Shown here: piece by piece, positions 18,220-27,213 of the stretch | How the letters are laid out: every line of letters begins with the position of its first letter | How positions within the stretch are numbered: the first letter of the stretch is position 1 | Source: Gimesia algae | GTDB taxonomy: Bacteria; Planctomycetota; Planctomycetia; Planctomycetales; Planctomycetaceae | Reading direction: 5' to 3' | Length of the DNA: 64,000 nucleotides | Assembly: GCF_007746795.1 (NCBI RefSeq) | Contig: NZ_CP036343.1 | Span: 5,307,357-5,371,356, forward strand | Notes under the pieces: generated by a model | Told to the model about the DNA's origin: nothing | The model's database searches: none | Seen by the model: only the letters and a program-made list of their open reading frames with translations | Program-made: the position numbers and the translations under genes

Positions 18220-19941
18220 ATGACATCCCAAGAAGGCCCCAAGCTTTCCAAAATGGAGTTTATCAAAGAAGGCAGTCATCAGCTGCGTGGTACCATCGCT
18301 GAAGAACTACAGAACGACAGCGATGAATTCTCCGGCGATTCAACACAACTCTTAAAACATCATGGCACTTATCAACAAGACGACCGTGACCTCAGAAAAG
18401 CCAAAAATCCGGATGGAACCCCCAAAGGAAAATCATACAGCTGTATGATCCGTACTCGCGTGCCGGGCGGTAAAGTGACCGCAGATCAATTTCTGGCAGA
18501 ACTTGACCTGTGTGACAAATATGGGGATGGGACGGTCAGGCTGACCACCCGCCAGGGCTTTCAATTACATGGCGTGATCAAAGGAAATCTGAAAGCAGCC
18601 ATTAAAGGGATCAACGATACCAAACTGACTACACTGGCAGCCTGTGGCGATGTGAACCGTAACGTAATGGCCTGCCCTGCCCCCTACAAAAATAACGCCA
18701 TTTTCGACTCCATGCAGGAGATGGCATATGCTCTGGCAGAGCATCTTCGTCCCAAAACGACCGCTTACTTTGACCTGTGGATTACAGACGAAGCAGGCAA
18801 TAAAACCAATGAAGCCGGCTTCCAGCCAGTTGTGGAACCCATCTACGGGAAAACATACCTTCCCCGTAAGTTTAAAATCGGTATCGCCCTGCCCGAAGAC
18901 AATTGTGTGGATATCTACACGCAGGATATTGGCCTGCTGGGCATTGTCGAAAACGACGCCATCATTGGATACAACTTTTATGTCGGTGGCGGGATGGGAG
19001 TGACTCCCAGTAATAAAAAAACCTACCCCGCATTGGGTAAGCCACTGGGCTTCGTCGAAAACGATCAGGTACTGGCGGTTGCAGAAGCCGTTGTTAAAGT
19101 ACAACGCGACCTCGGTAATCGCGAAGATCGTAAGCTGGCCCGTATGAAGTATCTGGTCGACAACCTCGGTATCGAAACCTTTCGTGAAAAAGTCGCGGAA
19201 CACTATGGTTCCACGATCACTGCGCCTCGTGACGTTGAAGTCACAGGTATCGAAGATCATATGGGCTGGCATGAACAGGGAGACGGCAAGCTGTTTCTTG
19301 GTGTGAATATCGAAAATGGTCGCATCAAGGATGAAGGTGACCTTAGAATCAAATCCGGGCTGCGTAAGATCTTGGAAACATACAAATTTAATTCTCGAAT
19401 CACTGCGAAACAAAGTGTTATTTTCTGCGATATAGACCCGGTACTGCGTGATGAAATCGATCAGGTCCTGACCGATCATGGCATGAAAAAAGCGGATGAA
19501 CTTACTTTGATCCGTCGATTTTCCATGTCCTGTCCTGCACTTCCGATGTGCGGCTTATCCATCACGGAATCGGAACGAGTAATGCCTGCTTTAATTACCG
19601 AATTTGAGGAGGAGCTGGCTCGCCTGGGACTGGAAAACGAAAAAATCTCTGTCAACACAACAGGTTGTCCCAACGGTTGTGCCCGCCCTTATGTTCCCGA
19701 TATCGGACTTGTCGGAAGGGCTGTGGGTAAATACACGCTCTATCTGGGCGGAAATTCGCTCGGAAACCGGTTGGCTTTCATATATGACGACATGGTCCCC
19801 TTAGCTGAAATCACCAGCAGAATTTCGCCACTCCTGGAGTCCTTTAAAGAAGAACGCCAGCCCGGGGAAACCTTTGGTGATTTTTGCCACCGAATGGGCA
19901 AAGAAGCATTACAGGAGAAAGCGGGACTCGCTGCAAAATAA
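18220..19941 (+). CDS. cysI: Assimilatory sulfite reductase, siroheme/4Fe-4S subunit
   Basis: Six-electron reduction of sulfite to sulfide. Siroheme and 4Fe-4S cysteines are C438, C444, C483 and C487 (CPALPMC and GCPNGC), a spacing of 6, 39 and 4 as in E. coli CysI. RLTTRQGFQLHG and CGDVNRNVMACPAP are siroheme/anion-binding signatures. The SiR-type TGCPNGCARPY context favours sulfite over nitrite, though ferredoxin-nitrite reductases are close relatives. The ATG at 18220 has AGGA upstream; an in-frame TTG at 18193 is the alternative. No flavoprotein CysJ lies beside it, so ferredoxin is a likely donor. cysH is at 36011. Confidence 0.9.
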   Translation: MTSQEGPKLSKMEFIKEGSHQLRGTIAEELQNDSDEFSGDSTQLLKHHGTYQQDDRDLRKAKNPDGTPKGKSYSCMIRTRVPGGKVTADQFLAELDLCDKYGDGTVRLTTRQGFQLHGVIKGNLKAAIKGINDTKLTTLAACGDVNRNVMACPAPYKNNAIFDSMQEMAYALAEHLRPKTTAYFDLWITDEAGNKTNEAGFQPVVEPIYGKTYLPRKFKIGIALPEDNCVDIYTQDIGLLGIVENDAIIGYNFYVGGGMGVTPSNKKTYPALGKPLGFVENDQVLAVAEAVVKVQRDLGNREDRKLARMKYLVDNLGIETFREKVAEHYGSTITAPRDVEVTGIEDHMGWHEQGDGKLFLGVNIENGRIKDEGDLRIKSGLRKILETYKFNSRITAKQSVIFCDIDPVLRDEIDQVLTDHGMKKADELTLIRRFSMSCPALPMCGLSITESERVMPALITEFEEELARLGLENEKISVNTTGCPNGCARPYVPDIGLVGRAVGKYTLYLGGNSLGNRLAFIYDDMVPLAEITSRISPLLESFKEERQPGETFGDFCHRMGKEALQEKAGLAAK

Positions 19942-20204
19942 TGCAAGATATCCAGATCCGGACATTTTTCACCGAACCCTCCATCGCCAGACCTGTCTTT
20001 GATTTTGGCAAATTCAATCGACAACGGGTTGACCATGGCCAACTGAGCAGGTAAATTGTCAGTGAAATCAGGCGGTCCGGACCGTCCAATTCAAGCCAGA
20101 TGAAGATTCAAAAAATAATGCAAATTCACAATCTACTAAACCTGAGCCTGCTACGAAACCTGCTTCTACAAGCCAGGTCTTAGGTTCTTTGTACGATTGT
20201 TAAT
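19941..20204 (+). pseudogene. Possible decayed small gene after cysI
   Basis: An ATG overlaps the cysI stop (TAATG). It opens 37 codons (MQDIQIRTFFTEPSIARP...) ending at TAA at about 20054. Protein-like sequence then continues in a second frame (AGKLSVKSGGPDRPIQAR). It resumes in a third frame (VQFKPDEDSKNNANSQ...), which ends in a Thr/Pro/Lys-rich tail and a stop near 20203. Three consecutive plausible segments in three frames suggest a frameshifted gene, but chance cannot be excluded. Confidence 0.3.
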
Positions 20205-20214
20205 CAAAAACAGC

Positions 20215-20252
20215 GAAACCCTGAGACCAGATCGGCCTCAGGGTTTTTTATT
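20215..20252 (+). terminator. Rho-independent terminator after cysI
   Basis: Stem ACCCTGAG / CTCAGGGT (20218-20225 with 20237-20244) with an 11-nt loop, followed by a run of T. It separates the cysI unit from leuA. Confidence 0.85.
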
Positions 20253-20326
20253 TTGCCTGCTGGTACTATTCTGGTCTCTCATTAGCCCCCTGATCGGGAG
20301 CGGAAATTGACTCATGGAGAAAACCA

Positions 20327-21850
20327 ATGTCCAATGACACAGTAAAGATATTCGACACCACCTTGAGAGACGGTGAACAGTCGCCTGGCTGCAGTATGAC
20401 TACCTCGGAAAAGATGAAAGTCGCCCGGGAACTTGTCAAACTGGGGGTCGATATCATTGAGGCAGGCTTCCCGATTGCCTCTCCCGGCGATTTTGAAGCT
20501 GTTCAGAAAATTGCCAATGAATTTGGCGATCAGACGACCATCTGTGCTCTCGCCCGCTGCCGAAAAGATGACATTGACCGGGCCTGGGAAGCGTTAAAAG
20601 AAGCACAGCACTCACGGATTCATGTCTTCCTCGCCACGAGTTCCATCCACCGTGAACACAAACTGAAAATGAATAAAGAACAGATCGTGGAAACGGCTGT
20701 CGAAATGGTCAAACGCGCCCGGGACTACTGCCCGGATATTGAATTTTCTCCAGAAGATGCTGCCCGTACCGAGAAAGATTTTCTCTGCGAAGTCGTAGAA
20801 CGAGCCATCGAAGCCGGAGCCACCACGGTCAATATTCCCGATACCGTTGGCTATGCGACTCCCGCCCATTTCCATGATGTCATCACCACGTTAAAAAAGA
20901 ATGTCTCAAACATTGATCAGGCCATTATCAGCACCCACTGTCACAACGATCTGGGACTCGCTGTCGCTAACAGCCTCGCCGCTGTGGAAGCGGGCGCCCG
21001 ACAGGTGGAATGCACCATCAATGGCTTAGGCGAAAGGGCTGGTAACTGCGCACTGGAAGAAGTCGTGATGGCATTAAAAACCCGTGCAGACTATTATGGC
21101 GTGCACACCAACATTAATACAAAACGTCTGTATCCAATCAGCCATCTTGTTTCGACAGTGACCGGCATGTCGGTACAACGCAACAAAGCCATCGTGGGGA
21201 AAAACGCTTTTGCACACGAAGCCGGGATTCATCAGCACGGCATGTTGCAGGAACGCACGACTTATGAAATCATGTCCCCCGACGATGTTGGATACGTCGG
21301 CACGAATCTGGTGCTCGGAAAACACAGTGGCCGCCACGCATTCCGCGATCGTATCCAGTCGCTGGGACATACGTTGGACGAAGAAACATTTGAACGGATC
21401 TTCAATGAGTTCATCGTGCTGGCTGACAAGAAAAAGGAAATCTACGATTCCGACATAGTCGCCTTGATCGAAAACCAGGCTTCCGATACACCGGAAAAAT
21501 GGAAAATCGCCCGCTTCCATACCTCCGCCGGGACTGGAACGATCGCAACCGCCACCATTGAACTGGCAGACGAAACTGGAAAAATTCACTGTGACGCTGC
21601 CACCGGTGACGGCCCTGTTGATGCCGTCTTCCGGGCCTTGGAACGCATTTCGGGCATCACGGCAGTTCTCGATCAATACCACGTTGGCAGTGTTTCCAGC
21701 GGCAAGGATGCACAAGGTGAGGTGCGGGTAGAAGTTCGTATTAACGGCGAATTATTTACCGGCCGCAGCGTCAGTACGGATATCATCGAATCCAGTGCCA
21801 AAGCCTATCTGCAGGCTATCAACAAAGCAGCCGCAAAACTGGAAAACTGA
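20327..21850 (+). CDS. leuA: 2-isopropylmalate synthase
   Basis: First committed step of leucine synthesis: acetyl-CoA plus 2-oxoisovalerate. DTTLRDGEQSPG at about 11-22 provides the metal aspartate and catalytic arginine. STHCHNDLGLAVANS gives the HxH metal ligands. The linker and C-terminal LeuA dimer/regulatory domain (from about 390, HTSAGTGTIATATIEL) are complete, so leucine feedback is plausible. 507 residues, as in LeuA type 1. Own transcription unit behind a terminator. Confidence 0.96.
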   Translation: MSNDTVKIFDTTLRDGEQSPGCSMTTSEKMKVARELVKLGVDIIEAGFPIASPGDFEAVQKIANEFGDQTTICALARCRKDDIDRAWEALKEAQHSRIHVFLATSSIHREHKLKMNKEQIVETAVEMVKRARDYCPDIEFSPEDAARTEKDFLCEVVERAIEAGATTVNIPDTVGYATPAHFHDVITTLKKNVSNIDQAIISTHCHNDLGLAVANSLAAVEAGARQVECTINGLGERAGNCALEEVVMALKTRADYYGVHTNINTKRLYPISHLVSTVTGMSVQRNKAIVGKNAFAHEAGIHQHGMLQERTTYEIMSPDDVGYVGTNLVLGKHSGRHAFRDRIQSLGHTLDEETFERIFNEFIVLADKKKEIYDSDIVALIENQASDTPEKWKIARFHTSAGTGTIATATIELADETGKIHCDAATGDGPVDAVFRALERISGITAVLDQYHVGSVSSGKDAQGEVRVEVRINGELFTGRSVSTDIIESSAKAYLQAINKAAAKLEN

Positions 21851-21878
21851 GTACACTCGGATACCAATTCAATTAAAT

Positions 21879-22319
21879 ATGACTACTCACGATCCTGAAT
21901 CAGTACCCCGGATATTCAAAGGCAGAACCATCGTTCTCGGCCTGTTGATCTTCGGATTATTGATGTCAGGATCGTTGTATGTTTTTCAGACGATTAACAC
22001 CTACCACTTCGCCGACACTCAAAATGCCCTGGCAAAGGAGTTCCCCCACTCACGCCCCCGCGTCGAAGGAGGACGACTTAAAGGCAAACAGCAGAACCCG
22101 CTTACCTTTCGCGTGACGATGGCGGTTCCCTTCAATCCCCACGAAAAGAACGCCGAAATTCAGCAGATGGCTGATCGCATTCTGGAAATTGCTTCAAAGA
22201 ATCTCAATCTTGAAGACTATGAACGGGCAGAAATGCACTTCTATCAGGCGGTTCCAGAACAGGAAATTATCATGCGTGACGTCACACGCGACATCAAAAC
22301 CTGGATCAATCAGAACTGA
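21879..22319 (+). CDS. Membrane-anchored protein of unknown function
   Basis: A 146-residue protein from the ATG at 21879. An earlier in-frame start at 21795 overlaps leuA and is unlikely. One membrane helix (about 18-38, VLGLLIFGLLMSGSLYVF) is followed by a soluble domain with LTFRVTMAVPFNPHEKNAEIQQMADRIL, compatible with a small alpha/beta fold. It follows leuA by 28 bp and is probably co-transcribed. No family recognised. Confidence 0.65.
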   Translation: MTTHDPESVPRIFKGRTIVLGLLIFGLLMSGSLYVFQTINTYHFADTQNALAKEFPHSRPRVEGGRLKGKQQNPLTFRVTMAVPFNPHEKNAEIQQMADRILEIASKNLNLEDYERAEMHFYQAVPEQEIIMRDVTRDIKTWINQN

Positions 22320-22766
22320 CTCCGCTTACATCTTCCCCTGTTGATGAAACAGACAGATCTGTCACTTATTTCGACTCGAGCCATTTTCTTTTATCTCCGA
22401 ACCAGGCGATTCAATCCCATTTCCTGACTCGAAAACAGCACATCTTGTGAATCGACAGAATTCTCAACGGTGGCACGGTCATTGCAATAGAATTAATTGC
22501 CTGTCGAATTGAAGACTCGATCAGGATTTTCTTTCGAGTCTCAATGTAAACTGAGGCTTCCCTCCAGCCAGAGTGATGACGCCCGTCTTAAATTGGCTGG
22601 AGGGTGAGCCACTTTCCTGCATCACATCTCATCCTGTTACGGATTCAAAAACTTACAGTCGACCACCTCTACTGTTGTGAAATCACTTCCGTATCGAAAC
22701 GGGTCAGGATATCATCGAACTTCCAGATAATCCAGGTATCCTTCTTATCTCAGCCTTCGGAAAGTT
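22320..22766 (+). other. Leader region with two stem-loops
   Basis: 447 bp before the glycosyltransferase gene. Stem 1 is GACTCGA/TCGAGTC (about 22513-22540). Stem 2 is CCCTCCAGCCA/TGGCTGGAGGG (22560-22570 with 22594-22604), perfect over 11 bp and extended past a small bulge by GGCT/AGCC. No T-tract follows, so a plain terminator is unlikely. It could be a structured 5' leader or small RNA. Confidence 0.5.
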
Positions 22767-24518
22767 ATGGCTTCACTACAGAAAGTAATACAACGCCCCC
22801 CAGTCTTCTGGTCCGTCGTCAGTTTTCTTCTGTTGATGCAATTCTGTCTGGGACTGTATTCCGCCAGGCAGTTGAGTGTCACACATGATGAGTATTGGCA
22901 TCTGCCAGTCGGGTTCCTGAGCCTGGAAACAGGCCGCTTTGACTATGATCGGCTCAACCCTCCCCTGATTCGTAGCTGGTCCGCTCTGCCACTACTGATG
23001 ACAGTTGCGCAGAGTGGATCTCCCGCCCTCTCATCTGATCCTGCCGATTACGGAGATGCCTTCCTGGAAGCCAATCCGGAAAGTTATCAGCATTACTATT
23101 TTCTTGGTCGCTGTATGATCCTGGTACTGGCCTACATTTCTGGACTGCTACTGGCACTCTGGACTCGCGACCTGTTTAGTTCTCAGGCAGCCTGCTTTGC
23201 GGTTTTCCTGTGGGTGATGAGTCCGAACATTCTGGCCAGTGCCGCGCTGGGGACTCAGGATCTGGCAATCACAGGCTTTTTTCTTGCCACGCTTTACTGC
23301 GGCTGGAAATTTGCCCATCTGCCCTCCTGGAAATGGGCTCTGCTGACAGGTATTGCTTTAGGCCTGGCACAACTCACAAAATATACAGCCATTCTGTTAA
23401 TTCCTGTTCTCGTGATCCAGTGGTTTCTGGTGAGATATAAGAATGCCGAAATCCAGGAACGACCGGCTAAAAAAACAGTCCTGATGCGTTGGGGAGTACT
23501 CGCACTATCCAGTCTATGCATCCTGAATGCCGGTTATCTGTTCCATGGTTCGATACAGCCTCTGAGCAGTTATCAGTTCCAAAGTTCCGAATTAAAAGTG
23601 CTGACAGCACTTCCAGAATTCCTGCAGATCATTCCGCTACCAATCCCCCGCGATTACCTCATGGGCTTTGATCTACAGCGTTTTATCATGCAACAATCCC
23701 ACCCCACTTTTCTGAATAATCAGTGGGAAGAACATGGGTTTCGGTCGTATTACCTCTATACGATGCTTTACAAATTGCCACACGGTTTTCAGTTTCTGAT
23801 CGTAATCGCAATTTACAGTTGGTTCAAGCAGCCCCACATGCTCCCACGACGAACGCTGGCCGTTCTGCTGACACCTGTTGTCCTATTGATAGTCATAGCC
23901 AGCCTGGCTAATAATCAGCTGGGCCTGCGCTACGTTCTGCCAATCTTTCCTTTCATCATTCTGGTGTGTGCTCCGTTGATAGATCAGCTCGATTTTGATC
24001 AGCATAAAATTCTCTCATACCTCATTATCATTGCTATCCTTTCACTCCCGCTCTCGCTTCGCTATGCACCAGATCATCTGGCATACTTTAATGAACTGGC
24101 GGGGGGACCAGAACTGGGGGACACCCATCTTGTCGACTCCAATATCGACTGGGGACAGGATTTGTATCGACTGCAGGACTATCTGAATCAGCATCCGATG
24201 GACGACTTGAAGCTGGCCTATTTTGGCACAATTCCCCCAGGTAAACTGGGGATCAAATATGAGTTACCTGCTGTATTTCGCCCGGTCCCCGGGAAATATG
24301 CCATCAGCGTCAGTATTCTTCAGGGGCGCCCGTATACACTCCGTAGACAGGATGGCAGCCGTTATAACCTGGAACATGATGCCTTAGGATTTTTCAGGTT
24401 TTTTGAACCAGAAGCGCAACTGGGATATTCCATCAATTTTTATGATTTAACTCCCGAGGACATCGCCCGCTGGCAGACTGCCGTCATGCAGGCTAATCGG
24501 AGTATGCTCTCCCCTTGA
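22767..24518 (+). CDS. GT39-type membrane glycosyltransferase
   Basis: A polytopic GT-C fold protein of 583 residues, transferring a sugar from a polyprenyl-phosphate donor to protein or lipid on the outer face of the membrane. After the first helix comes VTHDEYWHLPVG, with the DE pair expected in the first external loop. About ten hydrophobic helices follow to residue 440. The C-terminal HLVDSNIDWGQDLYRL motif is typical of the PMT-2/GT39 group. Acceptor and donor unknown. Stands alone behind a structured leader. Confidence 0.85.
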   Translation: MASLQKVIQRPPVFWSVVSFLLLMQFCLGLYSARQLSVTHDEYWHLPVGFLSLETGRFDYDRLNPPLIRSWSALPLLMTVAQSGSPALSSDPADYGDAFLEANPESYQHYYFLGRCMILVLAYISGLLLALWTRDLFSSQAACFAVFLWVMSPNILASAALGTQDLAITGFFLATLYCGWKFAHLPSWKWALLTGIALGLAQLTKYTAILLIPVLVIQWFLVRYKNAEIQERPAKKTVLMRWGVLALSSLCILNAGYLFHGSIQPLSSYQFQSSELKVLTALPEFLQIIPLPIPRDYLMGFDLQRFIMQQSHPTFLNNQWEEHGFRSYYLYTMLYKLPHGFQFLIVIAIYSWFKQPHMLPRRTLAVLLTPVVLLIVIASLANNQLGLRYVLPIFPFIILVCAPLIDQLDFDQHKILSYLIIIAILSLPLSLRYAPDHLAYFNELAGGPELGDTHLVDSNIDWGQDLYRLQDYLNQHPMDDLKLAYFGTIPPGKLGIKYELPAVFRPVPGKYAISVSILQGRPYTLRRQDGSRYNLEHDALGFFRFFEPEAQLGYSINFYDLTPEDIARWQTAVMQANRSMLSP

Positions 24519-24543
24519 GGTCCCTCATTGCATAATGAGAAAG

Positions 24544-25203
24544 TCAGGTTTGTTCCTCTTCAAAGGGAACTCGGGTAGTTGCTTCCAGTCCGGTTTCACG
24601 AAGTAGTTCAAAATACTGTTCACGGGTATTGATATTTCGTAAACCACATAACTGGGGATCAATACTTCTTAGCTCTTCGACATCCAGAAAAGCACTGTGA
24701 GCCCGCTCTGCCAGATCAATCGGTCGTTGAATGTTTGCAGCCAGCATTCCCTCTATCATTTCTACCAATGATGTACGGTACACAGCAGCAAGTGGGTGAT
24801 ACCATTGGTCTTCCCTGACCATGGCCAGATCATGATCCGGCAGTCTTGAGACAATGGCCTGAATCATGTCTTTTTGTATCAGAGGTGTATCACAGGCAGA
24901 TACAAAGGCAGCCTGACAATCGAGTTCCAGTTCACGGAGCCCCAGCGCAATCGCTGGAAGTGGCCCAACTCCTGGCTTTTCATCATAGACTACTCGAACC
25001 GAATCAGGAATTTCCGGCAATTCCTGGTCTCGGGATGCCACTACAATTACAGGAGACACAACTTCGGATACAATTCGAATGACGCGTTGCAACATCAGCT
25101 CTTGTCCCCATGGTAACAACGCTTTGGGATAATTCATCCTCAAGCTTTCACCCCCACAGAGAATAATCCCGCCGACTTTGATCTGGTTGTTTGTATTTGA
25201 CAT
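24544..25203 (-). CDS. mobA: Molybdenum cofactor guanylyltransferase
   Basis: Nucleotidyltransferase that attaches GMP to molybdopterin. GIILCGGESLRMNYPKALLPWG is the GTP-binding signature (LxGGxSxRMG...K; the usual Gly after RM is Asn here). FVSACDTPLI carries the metal-binding aspartate. Start taken at 25203 (MSNTNNQ); an in-frame start 5 codons earlier is possible. Because of the RMN variation, a related nucleotidyltransferase such as MocA is an alternative. Converges with the glycosyltransferase gene. Confidence 0.78.
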   Translation of the reverse strand: MSNTNNQIKVGGIILCGGESLRMNYPKALLPWGQELMLQRVIRIVSEVVSPVIVVASRDQELPEIPDSVRVVYDEKPGVGPLPAIALGLRELELDCQAAFVSACDTPLIQKDMIQAIVSRLPDHDLAMVREDQWYHPLAAVYRTSLVEMIEGMLAANIQRPIDLAERAHSAFLDVEELRSIDPQLCGLRNINTREQYFELLRETGLEATTRVPFEEEQT

Positions 25204-25276
25204 ACTCGTCCGAGTCACTTACAAAATGAACATCTTAGTTTCAGTTAAACAATTTAATCATGAAGTGATCTGAAAA

Positions 25277-25708
25277 ATGAGTGATCAAAATTCTGAACAG
25301 GAACCATGGTATCACGATGGGCTTCAATTTTCCTGTACTCAGTGTGGAAACTGTTGTACGGGTGCGCCTGGCGTTGTCTGGGTTGATGAATCAGAAATCA
25401 AAGAGATTGCAGAAGTAACGGGAAAATCGACTGGAGAAATCCTGTTGATGCATACCCGTCTGTATGGCGGGAGGCGTTCATTAACGGAATTTGCCAATGG
25501 GGATTGCACATTCTTTGATCCTGCAAAACGATGCTGTACAATCTATGAAGCACGTCCGGCTCAATGTCGAACCTGGCCATTCTGGAATTCAAATCTGGAA
25601 AGCCGAGAGAGCTGGGAGTCCCTTTCTCCAGACTGCCCTGGAGCAGGTAAAGGAAATTTTGTCAGTTTTGAGGACATCCAGATACAGGCTGCAAAAACAA
25701 ACTTATAA
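25277..25708 (+). CDS. YkgJ-type cysteine-cluster protein
   Basis: A 143-residue member of the CxxCxxCC family: CTQCGNCCTGAPG near residues 17-29, then CTFFDPAKRCCTIYEARPAQCRTWPFW, giving eight conserved cysteines expected to bind zinc or an iron-sulfur cluster. The exact biochemical role of the family is not settled. Divergent from mobA with a 73-bp gap. Confidence 0.88.
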   Translation: MSDQNSEQEPWYHDGLQFSCTQCGNCCTGAPGVVWVDESEIKEIAEVTGKSTGEILLMHTRLYGGRRSLTEFANGDCTFFDPAKRCCTIYEARPAQCRTWPFWNSNLESRESWESLSPDCPGAGKGNFVSFEDIQIQAAKTNL

Positions 25709-25784
25709 CACATATCATAAAATGGTTTTACAGAATACAAATCCCTCAGAATGATTTCAAAAAATTCCTCTACAAATCGAGTAG

Positions 25785-25822
25785 ACGTCTGAAGTTCAAT
25801 AATCAGACGTACGGTTTTCTTT
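25785..25822 (+). terminator. Terminator after the YkgJ-type gene
   Basis: Stem ACGTCTGA / TCAGACGT (25785-25792 with 25803-25810), 10-nt loop, followed by a T-rich stretch (TTTTCTTTC). Confidence 0.75.
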
Positions 25823-25880
25823 CTGCCTCTCTATCAAATGCCGTTTATTAAGTATGTAATTTTAAAGAGTTTGGAACACT

Positions 25881-25918
25881 AAACCTCGCAGATTCGAGGT
25901 TTCAGATCCTTTTTTTAC
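25881..25918 (+). terminator. Second terminator-like hairpin
   Basis: Stem AAACCTCG / CGAGGTTT (25881-25888 with 25895-25902) and, 8 nt later, seven T in a row (25911-25917). It lies about 60 bp beyond the terminator of the preceding gene and no ORF lies between, so it may end a small RNA or be a backup terminator. Confidence 0.55.
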
Positions 25919-26311
25919 AATTTCATCTGAAGATTGTGAAAAAAAATCCATGTTACTAATTGGGAACAATAACAAGTCTGCGAGTTTTCCATGACCACGC
26001 CGCGAGACGAACTAACTCTCATCTTAAGATACTACAACAATAAGACTTACATCTCATAAGCATCGACAGATATCGGGTAAAGTTCATTTTCAGCTACAGT
26101 TGAAGTTTTACCTCACTCTAGTGAATTCATGTCTAATAAGACTCTGTTTCAAAGCTGCGATCGAAGATCGGTCTTGACTTACTGTTCAATTGTGGGAAAT
26201 AATCTATTGTGACACTAAGTCGTGTAACCCATTACAGTTGAGACGGCTCTAGAGTGCCCAACGGAAGGGCGTAGCTGTCCGACGGCTTCTCAAAATTGGG
26301 AGAACCCAGTC
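25919..26311 (+). promoter_or_regulatory. Upstream region and structured leader of the HU-like gene
   Basis: AT-rich, no ORF. The last 65 bp can fold: GCCC/GGGC around 26258-26272, then TTCTC/GAGAA around 26286-26304. The second stem includes the ribosome-binding site GGGAG, so initiation of the HU-like protein may be structure-dependent. No known riboswitch family recognised. Confidence 0.4.
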
Positions 26312-26776
26312 GTGACGAAAAAAGAGATTGTCAAAGTGATTTCGGAAGAGATTGGTCTGACACAACTCAAAACAAAAGAGATTGTGCAAAAAACGTTCGA
26401 TGCGATTGTTGATACTCTTGTTACAGACAAGCGTATTGAACTCCGCAATTTTGGCGTCTTTGAAGTCAAAAAACGAGCAGCGCGGAAAGCCAGAAATCCT
26501 CGCACAGGTGATCGTGTGGACGTAGAAGAAAAATACGTCGTCACGTTCAAGCCTGGTAAGGAGATGGAAAAACGTGTACGCAATCTGGAGGAAGAAGCAG
26601 CCCGCTTAAATGCGGCCTCTTCTCAGCCTCCAGTGAGTCCTCCTCCTGCAGGTTCGGCACCACCACCGCACCAGTCACCACAGGCTCCTCCGAGCCCTGG
26701 TGCCACGCCAGGAGCGCCTTCGATGGGAACCTACAATAACGGTTCCTACAGTTCAGGATCTCAGCATACACCTTAG
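26312..26776 (+). CDS. HU/IHF-family DNA-binding protein with Pro-rich tail
   Basis: Nucleoid protein that bends DNA as a dimer. Residues 1-90 are a complete HU/IHF fold: N-terminal helices, then [22 protein letters not shown], the diagnostic arm sequence. About 60 extra residues, mostly Pro, Ala, Ser, Gly and Gln with Tyr/Asn near the end, form a presumably disordered tail not found in standard 90-100 residue HU. The start is GTG with GGGAG upstream. A strong terminator follows. Confidence 0.93.
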   Translation: MTKKEIVKVISEEIGLTQLKTKEIVQKTFDAIVDTLVTDKRIELRNFGVFEVKKRAARKARNPRTGDRVDVEEKYVVTFKPGKEMEKRVRNLEEEAARLNAASSQPPVSPPPAGSAPPPHQSPQAPPSPGATPGAPSMGTYNNGSYSSGSQHTP

Positions 26777-26828
26777 ACCTGCTCTTCAAAGACTTTATTG
26801 TTGAAAGAACTGGTATGAATTTCCTCAT

Positions 26829-26871
26829 AGCCGGTCTGTTTTGCGGTACACAAACAGACCGGCTTTTTCTT
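26829..26871 (+). terminator. Terminator after the HU-like gene
   Basis: Stem AGCCGGTCTGTTT / AAACAGACCGGCT (13 bp, perfect) followed by TTTTCTTT. Confidence 0.93.
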
Positions 26872-27213
26872 TGTACCCAGCTGGTCAACCGAAGTGAATA
26901 ATTGTCACCTGAAACCGGGGGCAAACTGGTCTGATAGATAATTGAAATCACCTGCTTCAACCGGAATACCAAAATAATTGGAATAATCCGCATTTTTTAC
27001 CAAAGTCTCCTGATCTGAATGTCGATAAAACGACCTAGAGGAAATTAAAAGCGGCATTTATAATACTGTCTCTCCAACCTCCTCTCTTCACAATTCAGCA
27101 CTTTAACCCCTTCGATATCGGTTTGATGCCTTTCATTCAATGGTTTGAATTAAGGGATCGTTGCCTGGGATCAAGACCAGCAAATATGGCACGACCATAT
27201 CATGGAGAAAAAA
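26872..27213. other. Intergenic region
   Basis: AT-rich, no ORF. A TATAAT hexamer at 27059-27064 has no good -35 at the right distance, so no promoter is called. Confidence 0.4.

Noticed and set aside
18565-19479. 304-codon minus-strand frame
   Set aside because: Antisense to sulfite reductase with no RBS or recognised motif.
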